A stretch of DNA of 64,000 nt from Thermodesulfobacteriota bacterium (GTDB lineage Bacteria > Desulfobacterota > Desulfobulbia > Desulfobulbales > JBFMBH01). Where the stretch lies: contig JBFMBH010000001.1 in the NCBI GenBank assembly GCA_040755095.1, forward strand, positions 62,001 through 126,000. Direction: 5' to 3'. The number at the start of each line of letters is the position of its first letter. Position 1 is the first letter of the stretch. The translations under genes and the position numbers were made by a program. Shown here piece after piece: positions 33,573-42,692 of this stretch. The notes beneath the pieces are model-generated. The model saw nothing but the letters and a program-made list of their open reading frames with translations. It did not search any database and had not been told where the DNA came from.

Positions 33573-35600
33573 ATGGCGTCTCTTCCCGCGCCGGGCAGCT
33601 CCCCTCTGGGCCGGTGGGCCCCCGGCCTCCTGCTGGCGGTGGCCGTGGTGGCCGTCTACGGCAACAGCCTGGATGCCGGCTGGCATCTGGACGACCGCGC
33701 CAACATCCTCGACAACCCCAACCTGCGCCTCACCGACTGGCGCTGGGCCAGCCTGGCCCGCGCCATGGCCGGCCCGCCCGCCAGCGGCCTGCTGCGTCCC
33801 TTTTCTTTCCTGACTCTGGCGGTGAGCTGGTCCTGGGGTGGGACGGCGGTGGCCGGCTACCATCTGGTCAATCTGGGCCTGCACCTTGTGGCGGCTTGCG
33901 GTCTGTTTCTCTTCCTGGCCCAGGCCCTGGACGAGCCCCGGGTGGGCGGCCGGCTGGCAGGACAGGGCCGGGCGATCGCCCTGGCGGCGGCGCTGTGGTG
34001 GGCGATCCATCCGGTGCACGTGCCGGCAGTCACCTACATCGTGCAGAGGATGGCCGTGCAGGCCGGGGCCTTCCAGATCCTGGCCCTGGCCGCTTTCCTG
34101 GCCGGCCGCCGGGCCCGCCAGGGCCGCGGCTGGCCCTGGTATGCCCTGACTGGCCTCTTCGGCCTCGTGTCCATGGGCAGCAAGGAGAACGGTCTCCTGC
34201 TGCCGGTGAATATCCTCTTGACCGAATGGCTGCTGGGGCCGCGGCCGGCGGGCCGGATCTGGCCGGCGCTTCTGGCCGGGCTGGGCCTCGCGACCATGGG
34301 GGCGGCCCTGGCCTGGCACGGGCCGGAGCGACTCCTGGCCGCCTTTGACCTGCGGCCCTTCACCCTGGAGCAAAGGCTGATCACCGAGCCGCGGGTCCTG
34401 GGCCGCTACCTGTCGCTCCTGGCCTGGCCGGCGCCCTCCCGGCTGATGCTCCTCCACGACCTGCCGGTCTCCACCGGTCTCTTCACACCCTGGACCACCG
34501 CCGCCGCCCTTCTGGCCCTGACCGCCGTGCTCGTGCTGTCGCTGGCCGGGCACCGCCGCGCGCCCCTGCCGGCCTTTGCCGGCCTCTTCTTCCTGGCCAA
34601 CCACGCCATCGAGGGCAGCGTCCTGCCCCTGGAGCTGGCCTTCGAGCACCGCAACTACCTGCCGGCCATGCCGCTTTTTGCCCTGCCGGCCATGGGCATC
34701 GCCTGGCTGGGAAGCCGGCTGGGCCAACGGGCCGGGCCGGCGGTGCTGGCAGCCCTGGCCGCGGCTGGTCTCGTGGCCTGGGAGGCGGCGGTCACCCGGG
34801 GCCGCAACCAGGTCTTTGCCAGCGAGATCAGCCTGTGGGAGGACAATGTGGCCAAGGCACCGGGCCTGCGCCGGCCCCGGCAGAATCTGGGCCTGGCCTA
34901 TCTGGAGGCCGGCCGGCCCCAGGAGGCCCGGGTCATGATCGAAAGTGCCCTGGCGGCGCGCGAAGACGTGGCCCGCCGCCAGGAGCACCGGATCCTCCTC
35001 GCCCTGGCTGCGACCCAGGACCGGCTCGGCGATTGGCCAGCCGCCAGGATCTCCCTGGAGAAAGCCCTGGCAGCGCAGCCCGGCTTCCTGCCCGCGGCCC
35101 TGGCCCTGGCCCGCCGCCTCTGGCAGGAAGGGGAGCTGGCGGCAGCCGAGGCCCGGGCCCGCCAGGCCCGGGACCTGGACCCCAGCCCGGAGAGCACCCG
35201 GCTGCTGGCCCAGATCCTGGTGACCCAGGGCCGTGCCCTGGAGGCGGTCCGGGAGCTGGAGGCCGCTGTGGCCCGCTGGCCCCAGGAGCCGGCTCTGGGC
35301 TATCTCCTCGGCGAGGTCCAGGGGCTGGCCGGTCTCCTGCCGGCCGCCCGGACCAGCCTGCAGGCGGTGCTGGCCGCCGATCCCGATGCCCTGCCCGCCC
35401 GCCTGGCCCTCATCGACCTGGCGCTTCTGGCCGGGGATCAGCCGCAGGCCCAGGCCCTGCTGGCGGATCTTGCCGCCCGTCTGCCCCGAACGGAGATCCT
35501 GGCCGCCAGCCGGGAGATCGAGACCGCCAACGCCCCTCTGGCCGCCGGCCGCAGCGACCGTTTGGCGGCGGCCCTCGCCGGCTCATCCCCCCAGCCCTGA
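33573..35600 (+). CDS. GT-C-like membrane glycosyltransferase with C-terminal TPRs
   Basis: The 675-residue protein has about nine to eleven hydrophobic segments in the first 410 residues, with WHLDDRANILDNPNL in the first extracytoplasmic loop. That loop is typical of GT-C enzymes (TMTC/PMT-like), which use a lipid-linked sugar. The region after residue 420 is made of tetratricopeptide repeats rich in Ala and Leu (for example NLGLAYLEAGRPQEAR). It lies upstream of two pilin genes, so O-glycosylation of pilin or another surface protein is a reasonable guess. Catalysis is not shown by sequence alone. Confidence 0.7.
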   Translation: MASLPAPGSSPLGRWAPGLLLAVAVVAVYGNSLDAGWHLDDRANILDNPNLRLTDWRWASLARAMAGPPASGLLRPFSFLTLAVSWSWGGTAVAGYHLVNLGLHLVAACGLFLFLAQALDEPRVGGRLAGQGRAIALAAALWWAIHPVHVPAVTYIVQRMAVQAGAFQILALAAFLAGRRARQGRGWPWYALTGLFGLVSMGSKENGLLLPVNILLTEWLLGPRPAGRIWPALLAGLGLATMGAALAWHGPERLLAAFDLRPFTLEQRLITEPRVLGRYLSLLAWPAPSRLMLLHDLPVSTGLFTPWTTAAALLALTAVLVLSLAGHRRAPLPAFAGLFFLANHAIEGSVLPLELAFEHRNYLPAMPLFALPAMGIAWLGSRLGQRAGPAVLAALAAAGLVAWEAAVTRGRNQVFASEISLWEDNVAKAPGLRRPRQNLGLAYLEAGRPQEARVMIESALAAREDVARRQEHRILLALAATQDRLGDWPAARISLEKALAAQPGFLPAALALARRLWQEGELAAAEARARQARDLDPSPESTRLLAQILVTQGRALEAVRELEAAVARWPQEPALGYLLGEVQGLAGLLPAARTSLQAVLAADPDALPARLALIDLALLAGDQPQAQALLADLAARLPRTEILAASREIETANAPLAAGRSDRLAAALAGSSPQP

Positions 35601-35603
35601 CCA

Positions 35604-35626
35604 GGGGACCCGTGAAACGGGTTCCC
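35604..35626 (+). terminator. Hairpin after the GT-C-like gene
   Basis: GGGGACCCGT (35604-35613) pairs with ACGGGTTCCC (35617-35626), allowing a G-T wobble and one mismatch, around a GAA loop. It begins four bases after the stop. There is little U-tract, so it may be a weak terminator or RNA-stabilising hairpin. Confidence 0.5.
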
Positions 35627-35672
35627 ATAATTGTCCACTTCCACCCCTCACCCTTCACGCCCTGAAGCCCGT

Positions 35673-35689
35673 TCTCCAAATTTTGGAGA
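35673..35689. promoter_or_regulatory. Inverted repeat, candidate activator-binding site for the pilin promoter
   Basis: TCTCCAAA and TTTGGAGA (8-bp arms, one central T) lie about 100 bases upstream of the sigma-54 -24 element. Enhancer-binding proteins usually bind dyads at this distance. Confidence 0.5.
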
Positions 35690-35715
35690 CCAGAGAAGTC
35701 GTTTCACAGCGCCCT

Positions 35716-35749
35716 CCATCCGGCCGGCGCCGCGCCGCCGGCCGGATGG
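35716..35749. other. Perfect 14-bp GC-rich hairpin upstream of the pilin promoter
   Basis: CCATCCGGCCGGCG (35716-35729) is perfectly complementary to 35736-35749 with a 6-base loop. It lies between the candidate activator site and the sigma-54 promoter. It could terminate read-through from the upstream gene or affect DNA looping. Confidence 0.6.
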
Positions 35750-35786
35750 CTCCCCTCGGGCCTCTGGGCGCCTGGTTGCCTGGCTC

Positions 35787-35802
35787 TGGCACATCTGTTG
35801 CT
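35787..35802 (+). promoter_or_regulatory. Sigma-54 promoter of the pilin genes
   Basis: TGGCAC-N5-TTGCT matches the -24/-12 consensus, with the GG (35788-35789) and GC (35800-35801) separated by exactly 10 bases. Transcription would begin near 35814, about 50 bases before the pilin ATG. It implies dependence on an ATP-hydrolysing activator; two such activators are encoded nearby. Confidence 0.88.
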
Positions 35803-35863
35803 TAAGGATCCAGGCACAGGCCGTTGTGCAGCACCGAACCTCTAGCACGCAGGAGACCCGATC

Positions 35864-36262
35864 ATGCCAAAGGACAAAGCCGCCCGCACCACCCCCATCC
35901 TGGTGAGCCAACAGGGCTTCACCCTCATCGAGATCATCGCCGTGCTCATCCTTCTGGGCATCCTGGCTGCCGTGGCCGTGCCCAAGTACATCGACATGTC
36001 CAACGAGGCCAAGGTCAAGGCCCTGGACGCCGGGATCTCGGAGCTGAACTCCCGGGAAAACCTGGCCTGGGGCCGGTACAAGCTGACCTCGCCGGCGACC
36101 TGGGCCGACGCCACCCTCCTGGGCACGTACATGGACACCGACCTGGGATCGGAATACGCCTGGTCCGGGAACAATGTCTCCTTCCAGAGCGGCACCGCCA
36201 AGGCCTTCACCCGCACCGCCTCCACCGAGACCACGCCGGGCAACTGGACCCGCGCCCAGTGA
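35864..36262 (+). CDS. Type IV pilin (first of two)
   Basis: The 132-residue prepilin has an 18-residue basic leader ending in Gly, then FTLIEIIAVLILLGILAAVA with Glu5 of the mature protein, the N-terminal helix of type IV pilins. A prepilin peptidase would cut after Gly and methylate Phe1. The mature protein of about 114 residues is short. Two short shared blocks, SRENL and WSGNNVSF, recur in the second pilin. There are no cysteines, so it lacks the usual disulfide loop. It stands behind a sigma-54 promoter. Confidence 0.92.
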   Translation: MPKDKAARTTPILVSQQGFTLIEIIAVLILLGILAAVAVPKYIDMSNEAKVKALDAGISELNSRENLAWGRYKLTSPATWADATLLGTYMDTDLGSEYAWSGNNVSFQSGTAKAFTRTASTETTPGNWTRAQ

Positions 36263-36359
36263 CGTGACGGCATCCAACCCCCTGCCCCTGGCAGCGACGT
36301 CCGCCGGCGGTGCCGGCAGGACGGCTGCCAGGGGGGCCTGGCCGAGGCGACCGGCAGCC

Positions 36360-36779
36360 ATGCGGCAGCGGTGTGCGAGGCAGGAGGATCGCGCTCGGAG
36401 CAGCCCCGGGGGCCGGCCGGCCACCGGCGCCGCCGGCTTCACCCTGCTGGAGATCGTCGCCGTGCTCGTCCTCCTGGCCCTCCTGGCCGCGGTGGCGGTG
36501 CCCAAGTACCTGGACCTCACCGAGGAGGCCAAGCTCCGGGCCCTGGACGAGGCGGTGGCCCAGCTCAACTCCCGGGAGAACCTGACCTGGAGCAGCTACA
36601 AGCTGACCGACACCGCGACCTGGGACGATTCGGTGCTGCAGGCGCGCATGACCACGGCGCTGGGCGACCATTACACCTGGACCGGCAACGACGTCTCCTT
36701 CGAGGGCGGCCCAGCCAGGACCTTCAACCGCCAGGCCTCCACCGCCCAGGCCCCCGCCCGCTGGACCCGCTCCCCGTAG
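36360..36779 (+). CDS. Type IV pilin (second of two)
   Basis: The 139-residue prepilin has an unusually long 26-residue leader ending in Gly, then FTLLEIVAVLVLLALLAAVA. The mature part closely parallels the first pilin: VPKYLDLTEEAK against VPKYIDMSNEAK, AQLNSRENLTWSSYKLTDTATW against a similar block, and a WTGNDVSFEGG segment. It clearly arose by duplication of its neighbour. ATG at 36360 is the likely start, but an alternative is hard to exclude because no strong ribosome-binding site is seen. It probably shares the upstream sigma-54 transcript, with a 97-base gap. Confidence 0.85.
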   Translation: MRQRCARQEDRARSSPGGRPATGAAGFTLLEIVAVLVLLALLAAVAVPKYLDLTEEAKLRALDEAVAQLNSRENLTWSSYKLTDTATWDDSVLQARMTTALGDHYTWTGNDVSFEGGPARTFNRQASTAQAPARWTRSP

Positions 36780-36800
36780 CTCGCCGGCTGGCGGTGCCCG

Positions 36801-38123
36801 CTATTTCAGGGCCGCCACGTCGATGCCGTACTTCTTCACCCGGTGCCACAGGCTGCGCTGGTTGATACCCAGGAGCGCCGCGGCCCGCACCTGCACCCCG
36901 CCGGTCCGCTTCAGGGCCTCGATGATCATCCCCTTCTCCAGCGCCCCCAGGCGGGCATCCAGGGAGGCCCCCGGATCGGCCTCGCCGGCCGCCGCCGGCG
37001 CCGGCGCTGCCTGCACCATGGCCGGCGGCAGGTGGGCCAACGTGATGAGCCCCTCCTCGCAGATCAGGGACGCCCGCTCGACGGTGTTCTTAAGCTCCCG
37101 CACATTGCCCGGCCAGCTGTAGTTGACCAGGGCCTGCAAGGCCCCATCGTCGAGGCGGGCCGGCCGGGGCGCCTGGGCCAGGAAATGCTCCACCAGGATC
37201 GGGATGTCATCCCGGCGCCGTTCCCGCAACGGCGGCACCTGGAGCACGAAGACGTTCAGCCGGTGATAGAGGTCCTCCCGGAAGCGGCCCTTTTCGACCA
37301 TCTGCAGGAGATTCTTGTTGGTGGCGGCAATGAAGCGCACATCAAGCCGGATCGGACGGGTCCCCCCCACCCTTTCCAGCTCCCGCTCCTGCAGGACCCG
37401 CAGGAGCTTGGCCTGCAGGGACAAAGGCATGTCGCCGATCTCGTCGAGAAAGATGGTGCCGCCGTTGGCCGCCTCGAACTTGCCGATCTTGCGGCTGGTG
37501 GCGCCGGTGAACGCCCCCTTCTCATGGCCGAACAGCTCGCTCTCCAGAAGCTCCTCGGGAATGGCCACGCAGTTGATCGTGACAAAGGGCTTGCCCAGGC
37601 GGCGGCTGTGCTGGTAGATGCTGGCCGCCACCAGCTCCTTGCCGGTGCCGCTCTCCCCCAGGATGAGCACGGTGGAATCGGTGGGCGCCACCTTCATGAC
37701 ATGGGAGAGCAGGCCCCGCATGGCTCGGCTTTCCACGATCACCTCCGGGAAGAGGCTCTTGGCCTCCACCGTGGACAGCACGTCGGTGACCTGTTCGAAA
37801 AAGCGCGTCAGATGCTGGATCTCGTCCCCGGGCTCCGGCCGGCTGACGGGCGGCGCTGCGGCGGCCAGAACGGGCAGGCTCTTGGCGGTCGCCATGAAGC
37901 GCTCCATCGGCCGCAGGAGGAGACGGGCCACCACCAGGCCACAGCCGCTGCTGGCCAGGGCCATGCACCCGGCCCACAGGGAGATGGCCAGGCCCGCTGC
38001 TCCACCCTGGCGCAGGGTATAGCCGGTGAGATGATACGCACCGATGACCGACAGGAGCGACAGACCGGCAAAGATCAGGGGGATGATGACATGGAGGCTG
38101 ACGGAGAAGCGGGGCAGGCTCAT
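36801..38123 (-). CDS. Membrane-anchored sigma-54-dependent transcription activator
   Basis: The 440-residue protein has two membrane segments in its first 70 residues, a HAMP-like linker, a full AAA+ sigma-54 interaction domain (GESGTGKE, GAFTGAT, the Walker B region FLDEIGDM, NYSWPGNVRELKN) and a C-terminal Fis-type helix-turn-helix. The sigma-54-contacting GAFTGA loop is intact. There is no receiver domain, so the signal is probably sensed in or through the membrane. ATG at 38123 is chosen because the much longer upstream frame encodes no recognisable protein. It converges on the pilin genes and is a strong candidate for their activator. Confidence 0.88.
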   Translation of the reverse strand: MSLPRFSVSLHVIIPLIFAGLSLLSVIGAYHLTGYTLRQGGAAGLAISLWAGCMALASSGCGLVVARLLLRPMERFMATAKSLPVLAAAAPPVSRPEPGDEIQHLTRFFEQVTDVLSTVEAKSLFPEVIVESRAMRGLLSHVMKVAPTDSTVLILGESGTGKELVAASIYQHSRRLGKPFVTINCVAIPEELLESELFGHEKGAFTGATSRKIGKFEAANGGTIFLDEIGDMPLSLQAKLLRVLQERELERVGGTRPIRLDVRFIAATNKNLLQMVEKGRFREDLYHRLNVFVLQVPPLRERRRDDIPILVEHFLAQAPRPARLDDGALQALVNYSWPGNVRELKNTVERASLICEEGLITLAHLPPAMVQAAPAPAAAGEADPGASLDARLGALEKGMIIEALKRTGGVQVRAAALLGINQRSLWHRVKKYGIDVAALK

Positions 38124-38342
38124 GAAGATCTCGGCGTGGACAAAAACGGCGGCAGCGTTTCCCAACTCCTGGAGATCATAGACAGGACCGAGGTTGCCTG
38201 TCAAAAGCAAAGGACTGGCCAACCGCGCCCCCGGCAGCCGATCCCCCTTGACGAAGGGGTGGCAGCCTCGTAGTGTAGGGGGCCAGTCCCGGGCCGCCTC
38301 CTGTCTTGCAGCCTGCCCGACCAATGCCCTCTCTCTGTGTGC

Positions 38343-38978
38343 ATGCCAGCCGGAGCCTCGCCATTGCCTTCGCGCCCTGCCGGCTTTACCCTCCCTGGCC
38401 GCTCGCCGGTGCCCTGGCGCTCCCTGGCGCTGGTGCTGGCCGCCCTTTTCGCCGGGCTGCTGCCTGCCCAGCCGGCGCCGGCTGCCGAGCCGCCGGCCAT
38501 CACCGAGGTCATCGTCACCAACTCCCAGACCGAGCTTCTGGTGTATCTCTCCGTGGCGGACGGCTTTCCGCCGGAGGTCGTGGAATGCCTCCACAGCGGC
38601 ATGCCGCTGACCTTCACCTTCTTCCTGGAGCTTTCGGAGGTACGGCCGGCCTGGCCTGACCGCACCCTGGTGGAGCATTCCCTGGAGCGCATCCTGACCT
38701 ACGACTCCCTCCGGGACGAATACCGGATCACCGAGGAGGAGGGCGACCGGGCGGTGGTGACCATCAAGGCCTGGCGGGACGCCAAGGCCCGGATGGCCGC
38801 GCTGGCCGGCTTCCGGATGGCCCCCCTTTCCGTCCTGGTGCCGGAGGGCCGCTACCGGCTGGCGGCCAAGGTGAAGCTGACCAGAAAGGGCCCGGCCGTG
38901 AAGCTCCTGGATCTCGTGCCCTTCCTGTCCTTCTGGGACCAGGAGAGCGACTGGCACGCGGTGGAATTCCGGTACTGA
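38343..38978 (+). CDS. DUF4390-type secreted protein
   Basis: The 211-residue protein has an N-terminal hydrophobic segment (SLALVLAALFAGLLPAQ, then Pro/Ala) followed by a domain with EVIVTNSQTELLVYLSVAD, LTFTFFLELSEVR and a final PFLSFWDQESDWHAVEFRY. This fits the DUF4390 family, which often precedes NtrY-like kinases in Desulfobacterota. Its function is unknown, but its position and periplasmic location suggest it modulates the kinase encoded 21 bases downstream. The start may be ATG 38343 or GTG 38337. Confidence 0.8.
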   Translation: MPAGASPLPSRPAGFTLPGRSPVPWRSLALVLAALFAGLLPAQPAPAAEPPAITEVIVTNSQTELLVYLSVADGFPPEVVECLHSGMPLTFTFFLELSEVRPAWPDRTLVEHSLERILTYDSLRDEYRITEEEGDRAVVTIKAWRDAKARMAALAGFRMAPLSVLVPEGRYRLAAKVKLTRKGPAVKLLDLVPFLSFWDQESDWHAVEFRY

Positions 38979-38999
38979 CCGCCCCAGGAGCCACCCCCC

Positions 39000-41231
39000 A
39001 TGACCTCCGGCCCGCCGCCGTCAACCCTGCCAGCCCCCGCCTCCGGACCGGATCGACCAGCTGCCGACCCGACCAGGAAGCGCCGGCGGCTGTGGCTGGT
39101 CATCGCCGGCTGCCTGGCCCTGGTCAGTCTCTTCACCTTTCTGGAGACGCGGCTCATCTCCTTGGGGCCAGTGCCTCTGCCGGTGAGCGGCAATGTCCTG
39201 GTCTTCACCCTCATCAACCTCAACGTCATCCTGCTCCTGCTCATGGTGTTCCTGGTTCTGCGGAACCTGGTGCACCTGGCCTTCGAGCGGCGGCAGCGGC
39301 TCCTGGGCTCGTCGCTGCGCACCAAGCTGGTCATTTCCTTCGTCTCCTTGTCCCTCATCCCCACCGGCCTCCTGTTCGCGGTCGCCCTGCAGTTCGTTTC
39401 CACCAGCATGGATTACTGGTTCAACAGCCGTGTCGAGGAATCCCTGGAGGAGTCCCTGGCCTTGAGCCGCAGCCTGTACCAGGAGGTGCGCCAGGACAGC
39501 CTGCGGGCCAGCCAGATCGTGGCGGCTCGTTTGGCGGCGGCAGGCCTGGCTGCCGATGCCGCCGGCGCCCAGCAGCAGCTGGCCGGCCTGGCCGCCGAGC
39601 TGGGCCTGGCCGGGCTGGAGCTCGTCACCCCGGCCGGCAGCATCCGGGCCGGCAGCAGCGCCCTGGCGGCCGCCGCCCTGCCCGAGCTGCCGGCGCCCCT
39701 GGTCCGCCGCGCCCTGGCCGGGGAAGCCGGTCTCAGCATTGTCCAGTCCCTGCCGGCCGGCGATGTCGTCCGGGGCCTGACCATGACGCCAGGGGGCCTG
39801 CTGGCCAGCGCCAAGCTCATCCCGGCCCAGCGGCTGCGGCAGATGGAGGCCGTTTCCCAGGGCCTGGGGGGCTACCGCCAGCTCATACTGCTCAAGGGGC
39901 CTCTCAAGACCAGCCTCTTGGTCCTCCTGCTCATTGTCACCCTGCTCATCGTCTTTTCCGCCATCTGGTTCGGCTTCTACGTGGCCCGAGGCCTCACCGG
40001 CCCCATCAAAGGGCTGGCCTTTGCCACCCGCCGGGTGGCGGAGGGGGATCTGGACTTCGTCCTGGCGCCGGAGTCCAGCGATGAGATGGGGGTTCTGGTG
40101 GAGTCCTTCAACCGCATGACCCAGGACCTCAAGGCCAGTCACCGGCAGTTGGCGGAAAGCAACCAGGCCCTCTTGGCCAAGAACATCGAGCTGGACAACC
40201 GCCGCCGCCACACCGAGATCATCCTCCAGAACGTGGCTGCCGGCGTGGTCTCTTTTGACGCGAGCGGCATCATCACCTCCTTCAACCGTTTTGCCGAGGA
40301 GCTGTTCCGGATCCCGGCCGCCAGCGTCGTGGCCCAGCCGTACCAGGCCATTCTCCCTGCCGCCTACCGGACCGTGCTGGAGGATCTCATGGCCGAGCTG
40401 GCCGGAAGCGACCGGCCCACCATCCAGCGCCCGTTGCGCCTGGCCATCCGCCGCCAGCCCCACTCGCTCGTGGCCAGCCTCACCCGCCTGGAGGATGAGG
40501 CCGGCAATCGCCAGGGCCATGTGCTGGTCTTTGAGAACCTGACCGAGCTGGAGAAGGCACAGCGGGTCGCCGCCTGGCGGGAGGTGGCCCGGCGCATCGC
40601 CCACGAGGTGAAAAACCCCCTCACTCCCATCGGCCTGTCGGCACAGCGGCTGCGCAAGCGCTACCTCCATGTCCTGGGCGAGAACGCCGAGGTCTTTGAT
40701 CTGTGCACCCGTACCATCATCAGCCAAGTGGAGGAGCTTAGGCGCCTGGTGGGCGAGTTTTCGAGCTTTGCCCGCCTGCCGGCGGTGCAGCTGGCCCCGG
40801 GCCGCATCCAGGACATGGTGCGGGAGACCATGGCCCTCTATCAGGAGGCCCACCGGGAGATGGTGTTCGTCTTCGAGGAGGAGGACGTCATCCCGGAATT
40901 CTCCTTCGACCGCAAACAGCTCCAGCAGGTGGTGGTCAACCTCCTGGACAACGGTGTGGCGGCGCTGGCCGCCGGCGGCCGCCTCAAGGTGTCCCTCGCC
41001 CTGGACAGAGACCACAAACGGGTTATCTTGGAGGTGGCGGACAACGGCCCCGGGGTTCCGGACGAGGACAAGCCGCGGGTCTTCGAGCCGTACTTTTCCA
41101 CCAAGAAGGGCGGCACCGGCCTGGGCCTGGCCATCGCCAGCTCGGTGGTGGCGGGCCACGGCGGCTACATGCGGGTGCGGGACAACCCCGGGGGGGGAGC
41201 CGTGTTCGTGGTGGACCTGCCCCTGGCATGA
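39000..41231 (+). CDS. NtrY-like membrane sensor histidine kinase
   Basis: The 743-residue protein has three N-terminal membrane segments, a periplasmic region, a further membrane segment at about residue 305-325, a HAMP domain (LTGPIKGLAFATRRVAEGDL), a PAS domain (IILQNVAAGVVSFDASG), a HisKA domain with the phosphoacceptor His in RIAHEVKNPLTPI and an ATPase domain with NLLDNGVAAL, DNGPGVP and GTGLGLAI. This is the NtrY layout. It is followed closely by an NtrX-like regulator. In other bacteria NtrYX controls nitrogen, redox or envelope functions; here the target is unknown. Confidence 0.9.
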   Translation: MTSGPPPSTLPAPASGPDRPAADPTRKRRRLWLVIAGCLALVSLFTFLETRLISLGPVPLPVSGNVLVFTLINLNVILLLLMVFLVLRNLVHLAFERRQRLLGSSLRTKLVISFVSLSLIPTGLLFAVALQFVSTSMDYWFNSRVEESLEESLALSRSLYQEVRQDSLRASQIVAARLAAAGLAADAAGAQQQLAGLAAELGLAGLELVTPAGSIRAGSSALAAAALPELPAPLVRRALAGEAGLSIVQSLPAGDVVRGLTMTPGGLLASAKLIPAQRLRQMEAVSQGLGGYRQLILLKGPLKTSLLVLLLIVTLLIVFSAIWFGFYVARGLTGPIKGLAFATRRVAEGDLDFVLAPESSDEMGVLVESFNRMTQDLKASHRQLAESNQALLAKNIELDNRRRHTEIILQNVAAGVVSFDASGIITSFNRFAEELFRIPAASVVAQPYQAILPAAYRTVLEDLMAELAGSDRPTIQRPLRLAIRRQPHSLVASLTRLEDEAGNRQGHVLVFENLTELEKAQRVAAWREVARRIAHEVKNPLTPIGLSAQRLRKRYLHVLGENAEVFDLCTRTIISQVEELRRLVGEFSSFARLPAVQLAPGRIQDMVRETMALYQEAHREMVFVFEEEDVIPEFSFDRKQLQQVVVNLLDNGVAALAAGGRLKVSLALDRDHKRVILEVADNGPGVPDEDKPRVFEPYFSTKKGGTGLGLAIASSVVAGHGGYMRVRDNPGGGAVFVVDLPLA

Positions 41232-41255
41232 AGATGCTTCGCCAGAGAGCCCTTT

Positions 41256-41289
41256 TCCCATCCGTCCCATCCGTCCCATTGGTCCCATG
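41256..41289. repeat. 9-bp-periodic GTCCCATnn variant array, locus D
   Basis: CCCAT recurs every 9 bases at 41257, 41266, 41275 and 41284, and the last copy includes the ATG start codon of the NtrX-like gene at 41287. The unit has GTCCCAT instead of GTCCAT but the same period. Confidence 0.6.
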
Positions 41290-42687
41290 AATCCCCTTGG
41301 CCCCACGGACAAGCCGCGCATCCTGATCGTCGACGACGAGGCCCGCATCCGGGAGTCCATCGCCGGTATCCTGGCGGACGAGGGCTTCCTGGCTCTGGAG
41401 GCCACGGATGGCCAGGAGTGCCTGAGCCGCCTCGAGGAGAGCCGGCCGGATCTGGTGCTCCTGGACATCTGGATGCCGGGCCTTGACGGCCTGGCGGTGC
41501 TCAAGACCATCAAGGAGAGCGATCCGACCCTGCCGGTGATCATGATCTCGGGCCACGGCACCATCGAGACCGCGGTCAAGGCCACCCGGATGGGGGCCTA
41601 CGACTTCATCGAAAAGCCGCCTTCCTATGACAAGATCGTGGTCGCCATCAGCAATGCCTTGCGCCTGGCCCGGCTGGAGGCGGACAACACCATCTACCGC
41701 CAGCGGGAGGAGCATCGTCCCCGGCTGACCGGCGACAGCCCGGCCATGATCCGGCTGCGGGCCGAGATCGAGCGGGTGGCGCCCACCGACGCCTGGGTGC
41801 TCATCCGGGGCGAGCATGGCACCGGCAAGGAACTGGTGGCCCAGGCCATCCACCGCCAGAGCCGCCGCCGGGACCGGTTGATGGTGGAGGTGAACTGCGC
41901 CGCCATCCCGGAAGAGCTCATCGAGTCCGAGCTCTTCGGCCATGAGCGCGGCGCCTTCACCGGCGCCACCGCGACCAAGGAAGGCCGCTTCGACCAGGCG
42001 GATGGCGGCAGCCTGTTTCTGGACGAGATCGGCGACATGAGCCTCAAGACCCAGGCCAAGATCCTGCGTATCCTCCAGGAGCAGAAGTTCGAGCGGGTGG
42101 GCGGCAACCGCACCCGGCGGGTGGATGTGCGGGTTCTGGCGGCCACCAACAAGAACCTGGAAGAGGAGATCGCTGCCGGCACCTTCCGGGAGGATCTCTT
42201 CTGGCGCCTCAACGTGGTGCCGATCTTTGTGCCGCCGCTCAGGGAGCGCGCCAGCGATCTGCCAGTGCTGGCGGCCCTGTTCCTGGACGACTGCGCCACC
42301 AAAGGGCTGGGCAAAAAGACGCTGACCCCGGCTGCCCTGGAGGTGCTGCGGGCCCACAGCTGGCCAGGGAACGTCCGGGAGCTGCGCAATCTTGTTGAGC
42401 GGCTGGCCATCATGTGCCCGGAGCCGCTCATCAGGGACGATCTGGTGCAGGCCTTCCTGCGGCCGGCGGGCCAGCAGGGCGGAGCCGGTGCGACCAGCCC
42501 CGAGCCGGCGCCGGCCTGGCCCCTGGAATTCCGGGAGGCCCGCCGCCAGTTCGAGCGACACTTCCTGCGCCAGCGCCTGCTGGCCAATGGCGGCAACATC
42601 TCCCAGACCGCCGACCAGATCGGTCTTGAGCGCAGCCATCTGCACAAGAAGCTCAAGGCCCTCGCCCTGGCCCCGGAGGGCGACTGA
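41287..42687 (+). CDS. NtrX-like sigma-54-dependent response regulator
   Basis: The 466-residue protein has a receiver domain (ILIVDDEARIRES, phosphoacceptor Asp in LVLLDIWMPG, Lys in FIEKPPS), a sigma-54 activation domain (GEHGTGKE, GAFTGAT, FLDEIGDM, AHSWPGNVRELRN) and a Fis-type helix-turn-helix (ISQTADQIGLERSHLHKKL). It is the partner of the kinase 55 bases upstream. The start lies in a 9-bp repeat, and it is preferred because it directly precedes the receiver. It could activate sigma-54 promoters, including the pilin promoter 5.5 kb upstream. Confidence 0.9.
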   Translation: MNPLGPTDKPRILIVDDEARIRESIAGILADEGFLALEATDGQECLSRLEESRPDLVLLDIWMPGLDGLAVLKTIKESDPTLPVIMISGHGTIETAVKATRMGAYDFIEKPPSYDKIVVAISNALRLARLEADNTIYRQREEHRPRLTGDSPAMIRLRAEIERVAPTDAWVLIRGEHGTGKELVAQAIHRQSRRRDRLMVEVNCAAIPEELIESELFGHERGAFTGATATKEGRFDQADGGSLFLDEIGDMSLKTQAKILRILQEQKFERVGGNRTRRVDVRVLAATNKNLEEEIAAGTFREDLFWRLNVVPIFVPPLRERASDLPVLAALFLDDCATKGLGKKTLTPAALEVLRAHSWPGNVRELRNLVERLAIMCPEPLIRDDLVQAFLRPAGQQGGAGATSPEPAPAWPLEFREARRQFERHFLRQRLLANGGNISQTADQIGLERSHLHKKLKALALAPEGD

Positions 42688-42692
42688 GCCGT

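Noticed and set aside
32046-34988. Open frame of 980 codons opposite the HDOD and GT-C-like genes
   Set aside because: It spans two real genes and the gap between them and is a composition artefact.
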